Origin: JAWXBA01 sp048499805
GTDB taxonomy: Bacteria; Gemmatimonadota; Gemmatimonadetes; Gemmatimonadales; GWC2-71-9
Direction: 5' to 3'
Assembly: GCA_048499805.1 (NCBI GenBank)
Contig: JASNZF010000009.1
Coordinates: forward strand, 1-64,000
DNA length: 64,000 bases
The notes below the pieces were generated by a model that saw nothing but the letters and a program-made list of their open reading frames with translations, was not told the DNA's origin and searched no databases. The position numbers were made by a program, and so were the translations under genes. Position 1 is the first letter of the stretch. The number at the start of each line of letters is the position of its first letter. Shown here piece after piece: positions 1-7,445 of this stretch.

Positions 1-75
<75 letters not shown>

Positions 76-77
76 AA

Positions 78-103
78 GTACCTCTGAGAAGTCAGAGGTT
101 GCA
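78..103. repeat. 26-bp repeat with perfect hairpin, copy 1
   Basis: The core ACCTCTGA-GAAG-TCAGAGGT is a perfect 8-bp stem with a 4-nt loop. The same 26 bases occur at 3239-3264 with no mismatch. Copy 1 lies about 70 bp upstream of the Cys-rich secreted protein gene. It has no T-run, so a simple intrinsic terminator is unlikely. It could be a protein-binding site, an RNA element or the boundary of a duplicated block. Confidence 0.75.
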
Positions 104-172
104 CATCCTGGTCCTGTGGCCGACCTTGGCTGGCAGTTCCACACGAACGGTACCCCTTTCAGGGAGGCTGAA

Positions 173-415
173 ATGCTTTCGCTCCGCTCAAGAATCGCCG
201 CAGTGTTGGTCATCGGGCAGATGGTCGCACTGAGTTCAGGGGAGGCCACAACGCCACTCGATGAGATGGGCTGCAACGATCCGGAGTTCCCTCACTGGTG
301 TTGCGTGGAGGCACCCCCCAGCATTTGCCCGGTCCCACCTACGACGGGCTACTTCTGCTGTGAGTTCACTGGTCCTGGTGAGTACCAGAATTGTGATTGC
401 AGTTATGTGACGTGA
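173..415 (+). CDS. Small Cys-rich secreted protein (80 aa)
   Basis: I do not recognise a family. The ATG at 173 is preferred over the upstream in-frame start at 116 because AGGGAGG (161-167) sits 5 nt before it and because the resulting N-terminus is a good signal peptide: Arg-rich, then a hydrophobic stretch (AAVLVIGQMVAL), then a small-residue cleavage region near SSGEA. The predicted mature part is about 55 residues with eight cysteines, including two CC pairs, which implies a disulfide-stabilised extracytoplasmic peptide. The next gene encodes a membrane-anchored DsbA-like protein that could form those disulfides. A second Cys-rich secreted protein lies at 4612. The function is unknown: it could be a structural peptide, a secreted signal or an antagonistic peptide. 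Confidence 0.7.
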   Translation: MLSLRSRIAAVLVIGQMVALSSGEATTPLDEMGCNDPEFPHWCCVEAPPSICPVPPTTGYFCCEFTGPGEYQNCDCSYVT

Positions 416-541
416 GGCTTCCAGGGGCAGCCAGGCGATCGGCCGAATTGCCTTGGAGCGATTCGGCCGATCGGGCAAGCACTGGGCACCATGTGTGCAC
501 TGCTTGGTCATCACTGGGAACCCTTGCCAGAGACCTTCCCT

Positions 542-1189
542 ATGCACAAAGCAATCAGTCGGACGCTCGACACACTCCTGATTCTCGCCGCTGCTGTTTC
601 CACTGGGATCCTGGCAGTGCGCTATTTTCGTCCCGTTGATCCCGCCATCCCACCGATTGGACATAGGGTGGACATGCCGGAGGGGGATTTCCTTGGGCCG
701 AGGAGGTTCGGACCGGCCGATGCACCTCTCAGATTGGTGGTCTGGACTGATTACCAGTGCCCAGCCTGCAAACGGCTTGAGCAAGAACTTGATTCACTCC
801 GAGAGAAGCTTGGGGATAGTTTGACCGTAATAATCCGGCACCTGCCCATGGAGAACCACCCTCTTGCTCACGTGGCGGCGATTGCGGCAGAGTGTGCGCT
901 CCCGCACGGCAGGTTTCAGCAAATGCACCGGGCGCTGTTTGGGACGAAATTGGAGGGCGACTCGTTGCCGGTACGGGCGCTCCTGGACGCAGCGGGAATC
1001 GGAGATGTCGGCGCCTTTGAGCGCTGTGTATCAGGATCGGAGGCGAGGGCATCCGTCACAGCCGATGTAGCTCGCGCCAAAGAGCTTGAGTTAATCGGTA
1101 CACCATCGCTTCAATACAGTGATTGGGTGCGCACCGGCGGACTACCCGCCGCACAGCTTGAGGAACTGATTCGCAGTGCCAAGCGATAG
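542..1189 (+). CDS. DsbA-family thioredoxin-like oxidoreductase, membrane anchored
   Basis: Predicted extracytoplasmic disulfide oxidoreductase or isomerase of 215 aa. Residues 10-28 form one N-terminal membrane segment. The thioredoxin fold follows with the redox motif CPAC at about 73-76, preceded by the typical V-W-T-D-Y-Q stretch, and a cis-proline region (GTPS) at about 187. ATG 542 is chosen because it places the membrane segment near the N-terminus; the ORF can be extended to 491. The family (Thioredoxin_4/DSBA-like) acts on thiols of exported proteins. The neighbours are two Cys-rich secreted proteins and beta-propellers, which makes these the likely substrates, though this is inferred from context. 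The following propeller gene starts close to or within this gene's end, so the two are probably cotranscribed. Confidence 0.85.
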   Translation: MHKAISRTLDTLLILAAAVSTGILAVRYFRPVDPAIPPIGHRVDMPEGDFLGPRRFGPADAPLRLVVWTDYQCPACKRLEQELDSLREKLGDSLTVIIRHLPMENHPLAHVAAIAAECALPHGRFQQMHRALFGTKLEGDSLPVRALLDAAGIGDVGAFERCVSGSEARASVTADVARAKELELIGTPSLQYSDWVRTGGLPAAQLEELIRSAKR

Positions 1190-1238
1190 CGCGGCTGTAG
1201 GTATCGGGAGGAACTGTGAGCCCTGCACCTCGGTACAT

Positions 1239-2519
1239 GTGAGTGCGCGCGGCAGGAGGCCCGCGCCGCGAAGCAGCCGACACACGCTCCTCGCGGTCTG
1301 CTCGGCGCTTCTCGGGGTCTCCTCACTCCCGGCCTCGGTGATTGCCCAGGCGTCCTCTGTCCGGGACAGCTTGGGAATCCGGATCATTGAAAACAGGTCG
1401 TTGCCGCAGGGTGCCGCAGCCTTGGTTCGGATTGCTCCCCGGCCGACGCTCGGCATTGGCGGTGATCTCGCGGGACCTGCCCACCAGTTTAGCGGGGTCG
1501 TTGCCGCTACTCGACTGGCGGATGGCCGGGTGGTCGTCGCGGATCGTGGGGCCGCAGAACTCCGGGTGTTTGGGCCTCAGGGTGCCTTCCTTGGAACCAT
1601 CGGCGGACGGGGCGATGGACCGGGGGAATTCCGCCTTCTGGGTTTCGTTGACGTGACGGCAAACGGAACCATCAGGACCTTCGATGCCTACGGTGGGCGA
1701 TCGGCTGAGCATGACCTTGGTGGAAGGGTTCTCCGCACCGGGAACCTTTCGCTTTCAACTCACCAGGCGCTGCCGGCACAACGCATGGTTCCCGGCAGGT
1801 TGACTGACGGTTCTTTCTTTGCAGTCAGGTTGTTGCCGGCCCGGATACCGCGGGAACCCACCATCGTTCGAGACACCATCCAAGTAGGGTGGTTCGGTCC
1901 AGATTGGGGATTTCGTGATGAAGTTGCTCGATTTCCAGGATTGGCGGTCCTCCGAACCCCAGGCGGCAGCATGCAGCTCCCGAACGGCGTCGTCGGGAAC
2001 TCGTTCAGTGCTACGGGGTTGCCCTTCGCCCGTCAAACGTTCCTCTATGCCTCGGGCGATTGCCTCTACGCGGGTGATGGAGACAGCGCATACGAGATTC
2101 GCTGCTACGACGGGCGGGGGATATTGCGTCGCCTCATCCGAGTCGCTCAGCCCTCGGTCTTGGTGACGTCAGGGATTATCTCTGCCCATCGAAGGGCACC
2201 CCAACCGCCCGGGACGCTGTCGCGGCCAGCAGTCAGTCCCGGAATCGCAGCGAAGTACTATCCCTCTACTCTCCCGGCATTTGGTGCGTTGGTCGCCGAC
2301 GCGGCGCATCGGCTGTGGGTGATGGACTACCCGCTCCCGGGCCAGGTGTCGCGGCGCTGGTTGGTATTTGGAACTGATGGGCGGCTGTTGGGATGGGTGT
2401 CGACGCCGCCCGGACTCGAGATTCTAGAGATCGGACTCGATTACCTCCTTGGCGTTGCACGTGACGACGATGGGGTAGAGACAGTCCAAGTGTTTCAGTT
2501 CCTTCCGGCTGGGCGCTAG
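1239..2519 (+). CDS. Secreted 6-bladed beta-propeller protein
   Basis: About 426 aa, with a signal peptide (LLAVCSALLGVSSLPASVIAQA) and then a repeated blade pattern. The first clear blade has the NHL-like turn GGRGDGPGEF, and later blades end in W/V-D-x-x-G type loops. The start is uncertain: GTG 1239 gives a compact signal peptide, while GTG 1176 would overlap the DsbA gene by 14 nt. Such propellers are usually extracytoplasmic binding or scaffold proteins with no catalytic residues. The final blade (WLVFGTDGRLLGWV) is complete, so the gene looks intact. It belongs with the propeller at 5048 and the decayed copy at 2583, probably by duplication. The ligand is unknown. Confidence 0.8.
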   Translation: MSARGRRPAPRSSRHTLLAVCSALLGVSSLPASVIAQASSVRDSLGIRIIENRSLPQGAAALVRIAPRPTLGIGGDLAGPAHQFSGVVAATRLADGRVVVADRGAAELRVFGPQGAFLGTIGGRGDGPGEFRLLGFVDVTANGTIRTFDAYGGRSAEHDLGGRVLRTGNLSLSTHQALPAQRMVPGRLTDGSFFAVRLLPARIPREPTIVRDTIQVGWFGPDWGFRDEVARFPGLAVLRTPGGSMQLPNGVVGNSFSATGLPFARQTFLYASGDCLYAGDGDSAYEIRCYDGRGILRRLIRVAQPSVLVTSGIISAHRRAPQPPGTLSRPAVSPGIAAKYYPSTLPAFGALVADAAHRLWVMDYPLPGQVSRRWLVFGTDGRLLGWVSTPPGLEILEIGLDYLLGVARDDDGVETVQVFQFLPAGR

Positions 2520-2582
2520 CCTGCAGGGGGTGATCGGAATGGGGGCGATCGCCACGGCAAGCATACTGTGCATCGTCGGGGG

Positions 2583-2850
2583 GGGGGCGGATCTCGGACC
2601 ACCGGGATCGCGACATCAGGAGATTCCGTGTTTAGGAGGCGGTTTGAAGCCCCCGTGTCACCACTGGGGGAAGCCGATATCGTCGAGGCCCTCGAGCGGC
2701 TGCGGGACTAGATCCGGCCTGGCATCCCGGGGACGGTCGATGAGGCTGCGTTCCGGAGTCGAGTGTGGCGGCCGGCTCAGGTCAGCCAGTCGAAATGGAG
2801 CACCATGCGGGCCCTCGGGGTGTAGGCCTCAGCAAGGATCGTCCGCCCTC
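2583..2850 (+). pseudogene. Decayed fragment of a 6-bladed beta-propeller gene
   Basis: This stretch aligns closely with 5795-6040 inside the intact propeller gene at 5048. The encoded series TGIATSGD, VFRRRFEAP, EADIV, RPGIP, TVDEA and VWRPAQ appears in the same order. In the shared frame a TAG at 2709-2711 replaces a Glu codon, and homology fades after about 2800. There is no upstream two thirds of a propeller, so this is a truncated, disabled copy and not a gene. It shows that the locus once carried another propeller, or that one was copied and lost. Confidence 0.8.
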
Positions 2851-2856
2851 AGGTAA

Positions 2857-3238
2857 TCGGAAGTAGACCTCCGCGGGGCAGCCCCGCGTTTCGAGCGACA
2901 TCCCATGCACAGATTCGGTTACCAGCGATTCCGGGCGGCGCCTAGTTTCCGGCATGATTGAGGATCTGGTACAGCGGGCCGGGACACGCGGCCGCCTCGA
3001 TCGGTCTCTGCGTAGCGGTCGTGCTTCCGGGGCTCGGGCAAACGCCGCCCAGCCGGATAGATGTGGACGCCACGAGATCGCGTCCCTTCGCTGACGGCCA
3101 GGCCCCAAGACTGTGCTCTCAAAGAATGACTGAGTTGCCAAGAGCACGCGAGACCAAGGGCTGCAGCCGAGTGGGAGTTTGCGCTGAAGGGATGCATCCA
3201 GTCAGCCATCTGTTCGAAGCTTTGACATCGAGGGGCAG
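2857..3238. other. Non-coding stretch with a promoter-like segment and no gene seen
   Basis: No ORF here has a recognisable product. A 7-bp inverted repeat GCGGGGC-A-GCCCCGC lies at 2873-2887. The segment 2905-2956 resembles the promoter-like start of the two repeats flanking mazEF (GGTTACC, then a TAnnTT box, then ATG), but the frame that follows the ATG at 2954 closes after fewer than 60 codons without family features. It is probably eroded accessory DNA. Confidence 0.5.
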
Positions 3239-3264
3239 GTACCTCTGAGAAGTCAGAGGTTGCA
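3239..3264. repeat. 26-bp repeat with perfect hairpin, copy 2
   Basis: Identical to 78-103, with the same 8-bp stem and GAAG loop. Copies 1 and 2 lie 3.16 kb apart and bracket the Cys-rich peptide, DsbA-like and propeller genes. Copy 2 lies about 350 bp upstream of the lipoprotein gene at 3612. Confidence 0.75.
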
Positions 3265-3611
3265 GCTCCGTGGCGAAGAGTCGAGCTTGCCTCGCATGGG
3301 TTCTAGGTGTGACGCCTCATGGGTGGATACGGAGTATGGCGGGGGCATCCCGTCGGTGCGGCCCCGCACCAGGGCCCGTTGTGCTCGCCGCCGCGGGCGC
3401 AATGCTGCGATGCGACGGGGTTGAAGCCGGTCATACGCTTGGCCCGCCTCGGGTAGGAGCCGGTGAGTGGGCAGCAGCGCATTGGCTGTGACAGCGCCAT
3501 ACCACATGGTCATGGGGGCGGGAGCTCCATCGCAGTTCGAGTCGGCTGAGGCCCTTTGGATTGTGGTGGTGTCCAGGTTCGATCAGCAAGGGACAGGACG
3601 GAGAAACCCGG
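3265..3611. other. 347 bp without a supported gene
   Basis: Short ORFs occur on both strands, but none has a recognisable domain, a ribosome binding site or a signal sequence. The annotated lipoprotein could start earlier, at 3561, which would use the last 50 bases. I see nothing else here. Confidence 0.5.
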
Positions 3612-4583
3612 ATGCTACGCCTCACCTCGATTCTCCGCGGGCGACCGGTGGAAACGCTCGTCCTCGTTTTGAAGGTAGCCGCCTTCACCCTCATAGGTTG
3701 CGGGGATACGACCACCCCGCCGCCAATGATCGAGGTGATTGAGGAATGGGTTGGAGTGCTCCCAGACTCCTTTGAGGTTGCTGGTGCGAGCGTGGCCGAC
3801 GGGCCGGGGGTGGTCTTATGGTCACGATCTGAGCCCAATCTATTGGTCATTTCGTGGGAGCCCCCCAGCGTCCGGCAATGGCGGCGAGTGGCGGTCGGCG
3901 TTGTGCCGCTTGCCGCCGCGCTCATGCCGGGGAGTGGCGAGTTCGAGGTGCTCGACACCGTATCCTCCTCTCTCCTGCTATTTGATTCGTCTGGTGCCGT
4001 GAAGAAGGTCCGGCCAGTGTGGATCCCCCACGGCGTGGATGCAGCAGTGTCGTGGCTCGGGTCGTGGTTCCTCGGCGCTCCCCTGCCGGATAGCAGCTAT
4101 GGCGTGTACCGGCTTGGTACTCGACCCGATTCCCCGATATTCTGGTTCAGAACACCAGGGGGCGCGCGGCGCCCGAAGGTTGATCTCGGTACGCTGAGTG
4201 GGCATGAGGATGGACTGCTTCTGACATCCCGGTTCTTTCCGTTCGTCAACTTTGTGATCGATGCGCGTGGGGGATTGCTTCGTCAGTTCACCCCCCAAGT
4301 CTCCCTTGAACTGCCCTACGACTCGCTGGAAGCCCTCCAGGGTCGGATGTTCTCGACGCGGACTTTGCCGCTCGACCGCGGCCAGCTCCAAGTGTTGGCG
4401 GATCCATTCTCCTTTGCTCGAGTTCTCGTCACGTTTGATCACTCCGGAAATACACTCAGGAGCTCTCTCATGGTGGCCCCGTTCGCCTTCATCGCGAGTG
4501 CTCCTGATCAGCACAAGCTCCTGGCATACCGGCGGCTCGGGCGGCCGGAGCTTGTTGTGTACAACTGGCGCTGGCTTCCGTAG
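3612..4583 (+). CDS. Putative lipoprotein, beta-propeller-like, unknown function
   Basis: 323 aa from ATG 3612. The N-terminus has a basic start, a hydrophobic stretch and a lipobox ending in L-I-G-C, so the mature protein probably begins at that Cys and is lipid-anchored. The rest is beta-rich with repeated short hydrophobic strands and D/G turns, compatible with a degenerate propeller, but the GPGEF-type turn of the neighbouring propellers is absent. ATG 3612 is chosen over 3561 because it puts the signal sequence at the N-terminus. The gene is followed after 28 bp by the second Cys-rich secreted protein, suggesting a shared transcript. I do not assign a function. Confidence 0.65.
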   Translation: MLRLTSILRGRPVETLVLVLKVAAFTLIGCGDTTTPPPMIEVIEEWVGVLPDSFEVAGASVADGPGVVLWSRSEPNLLVISWEPPSVRQWRRVAVGVVPLAAALMPGSGEFEVLDTVSSSLLLFDSSGAVKKVRPVWIPHGVDAAVSWLGSWFLGAPLPDSSYGVYRLGTRPDSPIFWFRTPGGARRPKVDLGTLSGHEDGLLLTSRFFPFVNFVIDARGGLLRQFTPQVSLELPYDSLEALQGRMFSTRTLPLDRGQLQVLADPFSFARVLVTFDHSGNTLRSSLMVAPFAFIASAPDQHKLLAYRRLGRPELVVYNWRWLP

Positions 4584-4611
4584 GATTCACCATTCAACCG
4601 AGGGCTCTAAG

Positions 4612-5010
4612 ATGAGCAAGGGATGGTCCAAGTACCTGCTGCTGGCCGTTCTGGTGGCCGCTGGAGGCGCTACCTCCAAGCTGCTTGCGCAGTGCGCGAA
4701 GTGTGTGGGGACGTCGTGCCAGTGGGGGCCTTTTGTCAATGCTTACAGCAACTGTGAGGATCTCTTCCTGATCTGTATTCAATACGAACCCGCCTGCGGT
4801 GAGGGTGAAGAACTCGCTGCCGTGGTGTTCGGGGCTGATGGTATGATCGGACGAGCGAGCCCCATCCTGGATGCCGCAGCCGAGTGGGGTGAAGCGGAGT
4901 ATGTGGGGGTGCGAGTAGCCCGGACCTGTTCCGGAGGCATCGCCGCAGGACTGTACTCGCTAGAGGCGCAGTTCAGCTTGCGGCAAGTGATGAAGCGCGT
5001 TCTTCTTTAG
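4612..5010 (+). CDS. Cys-rich secreted protein (132 aa)
   Basis: The ATG at 4612 gives a signal peptide (YLLLAVLVAAGGATSKLLAQ) cleaved near L-A-Q. The mature N-terminal part is dense in Cys (QCAKC, TSC, NC, IC, AC), with one more Cys later (TCSGG), seven in total. The C-terminal half is an ordinary mixed-composition segment ending in a basic tail. It is not obviously homologous to the 80-aa Cys-rich protein at 173, but it has the same plan of signal peptide plus disulfide-rich domain, and it sits next to a propeller gene (5048). The family is unknown. A secreted partner or ligand of the propeller is a reasonable but untested idea. Confidence 0.65.
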   Translation: MSKGWSKYLLLAVLVAAGGATSKLLAQCAKCVGTSCQWGPFVNAYSNCEDLFLICIQYEPACGEGEELAAVVFGADGMIGRASPILDAAAEWGEAEYVGVRVARTCSGGIAAGLYSLEAQFSLRQVMKRVLL

Positions 5011-5047
5011 GGCGCGCGCTCTTCGCCTGGGAGGTCAGCGCCCCCCA

Positions 5048-6232
5048 ATGGAGGCCATCGTCATGATAGGATTTCTCTGCTTCGTGTGTTGGGTAGGGCT
5101 GGCAGCCACTGGAGTGCAAACGCCGGTTACGAGAATTTGGGAACTCCAGCTGGAGAGGGTCGTTGGTCGGGAGGGAGTGCCCGTCTCCTTCTCTTCGATC
5201 GCTGACGTTGTGGTGGATCGGAATGGCGTGGCATACGTGCTCGATCGGAGCGAACCGTTTGTTCATGCGATTGACTGGAACGGTCGCCATCGGGGGCAGG
5301 GTGGCCGCGCGGGCGCCGGCCCGGGCGAGATGCGGCGCGGGGGCAAACTGGGATGGGTGGGCGATACGCTTTGGGTTGCTGATCGTGGGCAGCCGCGCGT
5401 GGTGCTATTCTCCACCACGCTGGAGGTGGCGGCGACACTGAACGTGATGGCATCCTTGCCCTTCCCGACGCATCTCCCGTACCCTGAGGCCTTGCTTCCA
5501 AACGGCGCTGTTCTGGTGGCTGGCCTCCCTTTGAGCCAGACCGTCCGGGGCAACCCATTGGAGCGTCAGGTGACCCAGACGTTCGCATATCTTGCCGTCG
5601 TTTCGCGCAGCGGGGGATTCGAACGCCTCTTGGCGATGCTGCCCCGGACCGAACGCGAGATGTCGATTCCGGTGGAGTTCAGCGGGCGGCGGGGGATCGC
5701 CGCGCCACCCCAACCCTTCTCAGACGATCCGATCTGGGCAGTGTCCCACGATGGCGGCATGCTGGTTACGGTGGGGCCAGTGGTCGAGCGGGGGGGCTCC
5801 GGATATCGGGTCACCGGGATCGCGACATCAGGAGATACCGTGTTTAGGAGGCGGTTTGAAGCCCCCGCGTCACCAGTGACGGAAGCCGATATCGTCGATG
5901 CAATCGAGCGATTGCGGAACGAGGTCCGGCCCGGCATCCCGGCGACGGTCGATGAGGCTACGTTCCGGAGTCAAGTGTGGCGGCCGGCCCAGATCCCGCC
6001 GGTCGAATCCGTCATGGTCGGCCGCGACGGACTCACCTGGCTACGAATGCGGCCGCAGGCGGGAAGCAGGATCGTCGCCTACCGAGTCTTGGACAGGTCC
6101 GGCCGTGCGATTGGGGAGACGACACTCCCGAGGGGAGACGTGATCGTCGAGTCCGACGGATCGAGGGCATGGGCAACCACGATTTCCACAGAGGGGGAAC
6201 CGCAAGTCAAGTACTTCCGCATCATTCGCTGA
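5048..6232 (+). CDS. Secreted 6-bladed beta-propeller protein
   Basis: 394 aa with an N-terminal hydrophobic signal (MIGFLCFVCWVGLAATG; ATG 5048, or 5063 six codons in). A clear first blade (DVVVDRNGVAYVLDRSE) is followed by the GQGGRAGAGPGEM turn typical of NHL-type 6-bladed propellers, and further blades run to the C-terminal TISTEGEPQVKYFRI. Residues about 255-330 are the part duplicated in the pseudogene at 2583. It has no catalytic motif and is likely an extracytoplasmic binding scaffold. It closes the Cys-rich/DsbA/propeller block: a long non-coding stretch follows, and a CCCTC-CCGGG-GAGGG hairpin lies about 180 bp downstream (6414-6428). Confidence 0.8.
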   Translation: MEAIVMIGFLCFVCWVGLAATGVQTPVTRIWELQLERVVGREGVPVSFSSIADVVVDRNGVAYVLDRSEPFVHAIDWNGRHRGQGGRAGAGPGEMRRGGKLGWVGDTLWVADRGQPRVVLFSTTLEVAATLNVMASLPFPTHLPYPEALLPNGAVLVAGLPLSQTVRGNPLERQVTQTFAYLAVVSRSGGFERLLAMLPRTEREMSIPVEFSGRRGIAAPPQPFSDDPIWAVSHDGGMLVTVGPVVERGGSGYRVTGIATSGDTVFRRRFEAPASPVTEADIVDAIERLRNEVRPGIPATVDEATFRSQVWRPAQIPPVESVMVGRDGLTWLRMRPQAGSRIVAYRVLDRSGRAIGETTLPRGDVIVESDGSRAWATTISTEGEPQVKYFRIIR

Positions 6233-6740
6233 GCAGCTGCGGCCACGCCTTCGTGAACCAGCTGGTGTCTCGATTGACCTTGGTCCTGCTTGGTCACGGA
6301 TCTCGGCTCGATTGACTCGGCTCCCTGGTCCAGTATCCAAGACCAGTCCTTGGAAGAACTTATTCCACCTGGGGAAGGTCGTTGTCTCTCCCTGCCAACC
6401 TGCCTCGGGTCCTCCCTCCCGGGGAGGGGGGAGCCGTCCCACGATCTGCCGCTTGGCAACGAGCGCCGCTAGGTTCGAGACTCTCCAGCGCTGCATGGTC
6501 CTGCGCCTGTTGGTAATGGTCGTGGGGCCGGATCTACTCCAGTCCTGATCTGCCAACTCCTTCGGAGAGGCGCCCGCTTCGCCTTGCCGGCCCACGGTAC
6601 CAGACCCGGATGAACGCCGTGCTGCGGAGCTACATGGACAGCCGAAGTCGTTTTCACGCGCGTGGGGAGAGCGCCAAGGATGGAGCGCAGGTCAGCAAAC
6701 GGCGTTAGTCTCTCGAATCCACCCACCGGTACCGATCCCC
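6233..6740. other. 508 bp non-coding stretch
   Basis: No supported gene. It contains the GC-rich hairpin CCCTC-CCGGG-GAGGG at 6414-6428, which lacks a T-run, and several short ORFs without features. The sequence has the mixed look of decayed accessory DNA. Confidence 0.5.
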
Positions 6741-7020
6741 ACCGCGTTTCCACTGCAGTACCCCGCACGATTTTGGTTACCCACCGCGCCACGCATTCCC
6801 TACCTTGGCGCCATGATCGATTGCATCATGGTTCCGCCCGCACTTCCGTTCCGGACATTCCCCGCGGGCAGGCCCGGCCCCTACGGGATCCAGGTCCCAC
6901 ACGGCCCAGCCGTCCGGTCAGCCGGGGACGCCCAGGCCCAACGATCCCCAGTGCAGGGCGTTCCAGGTCGCTTCAGCGACCCACCTGGCCGAGCCGCGGC
7001 TTGAGCCGCGAGGGACGCGG
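6741..7020. repeat. Long imperfect direct repeat, left copy, flanking mazEF
   Basis: This copy matches 7827-8054, with insertions and deletions between them. Shared parts are the opening ACCGCGTTTCCAC, the segment GCACGATT-TGGTTACC, the start-like CCCTACCTTGGC-CCATGATCGAT, and a terminal block of hairpins. Here the hairpins are GGTCGCT-TC-AGCGACC (6966-6981) and CGCGGC-TTGA-GCCGCG (6995-7010). The copies lie on either side of the toxin-antitoxin pair in the same orientation. This suggests insertion into, or duplication of, a repeat family. I cannot assign a transposase. Confidence 0.7.
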
Positions 7021-7163
7021 GCCCGGCGCTTACGGGGTCCGTGTGAGATGGGTCCATCGTCCGCCGGTCGGTGTCCACGGGTCGATTGGAATCGGCCCCT
7101 GCGGTACGGCGTGCCTGCGCGGTCCGCCCTGTCCGCCCCTCCCCGCCTTGCGGGTTGGACGGA

Positions 7164-7184
7164 GGTAATTACATTGTGATTACC
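7164..7184. promoter_or_regulatory. Probable MazE operator
   Basis: A 21-bp near-perfect palindrome, GGTAATTAC-ATT-GTGATTACC, is AT-rich in a GC-rich setting and ends just before the AGGAGG ribosome binding site (7187-7192) of mazE. AbrB-fold antitoxins bind such sites and autorepress with the toxin as corepressor. The operator role is inferred from position and symmetry. Confidence 0.65.
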
Positions 7185-7196
7185 TCAGGAGGCGCC

Positions 7197-7445
7197 ATGA
7201 AGACCCGCATCGTCCGGATCGGCAATTCGCAGGGGGTACGCATTCCCAAGCCCCTGCTCGAGGAGGCTGGGCTTGGGGACGAGGTCGAGCTGCGGGTCGA
7301 GGACGGCACGCTGGTCATCGCGTCGGCGAACGCCCCGCGCGCGGGGTGGGCCGAGGCCGCCCGACAGTTGGCTGCCGCCGAGGATACCGGTTTGCTGGAT
7401 GAGCCGGTGCCGACCCGGTTCGACACCGAGGAGTGGGAGTGGTGA
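7197..7445 (+). CDS. mazE: MazE-type antitoxin (AbrB/SpoVT fold)
   Basis: 82 aa. The N-terminal 45 residues are a classic swapped-hairpin AbrB domain (VRIGNSQGVRIPKPLLEEAG, then a V-E-L-R-V strand). The C-terminal part is acidic and Trp-containing (EEWEW) and would bind and block MazF. ATG 7197 follows AGGAGG by 4 nt. The stop overlaps the start of mazF (GTGA), so the two are translationally coupled. The palindrome at 7164 lies directly upstream. Family role: a labile antitoxin that neutralises an mRNA interferase and represses its own promoter. Confidence 0.9.
   Translation: MKTRIVRIGNSQGVRIPKPLLEEAGLGDEVELRVEDGTLVIASANAPRAGWAEAARQLAAAEDTGLLDEPVPTRFDTEEWEW

Noticed and set aside
236..784. 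Minus-strand 182-codon ORF in the Cys-rich peptide region
   Set aside because: It overlaps the peptide and DsbA-like genes, which have signal sequences and motifs on the plus strand. The composition is shadow-like.
2873..2887. GCGGGGC-A-GCCCCGC palindrome as a terminator
   Set aside because: The loop is too short for an RNA hairpin of that size and no T-run follows; it may be just GC-rich noise.
2954..3097. Small ORF after the promoter-like segment at 2905
   Set aside because: Fewer than 60 codons, no ribosome binding site, no family, and Arg/Ser-rich composition typical of noise.
6469..6792. Minus-strand ORF sharing a short peptide with a minus-strand ORF at 7801-8079
   Set aside because: The similarity (IVRGTAVETR and IVQGTAVETR) comes only from the direct DNA repeats flanking mazEF and does not show a gene family.
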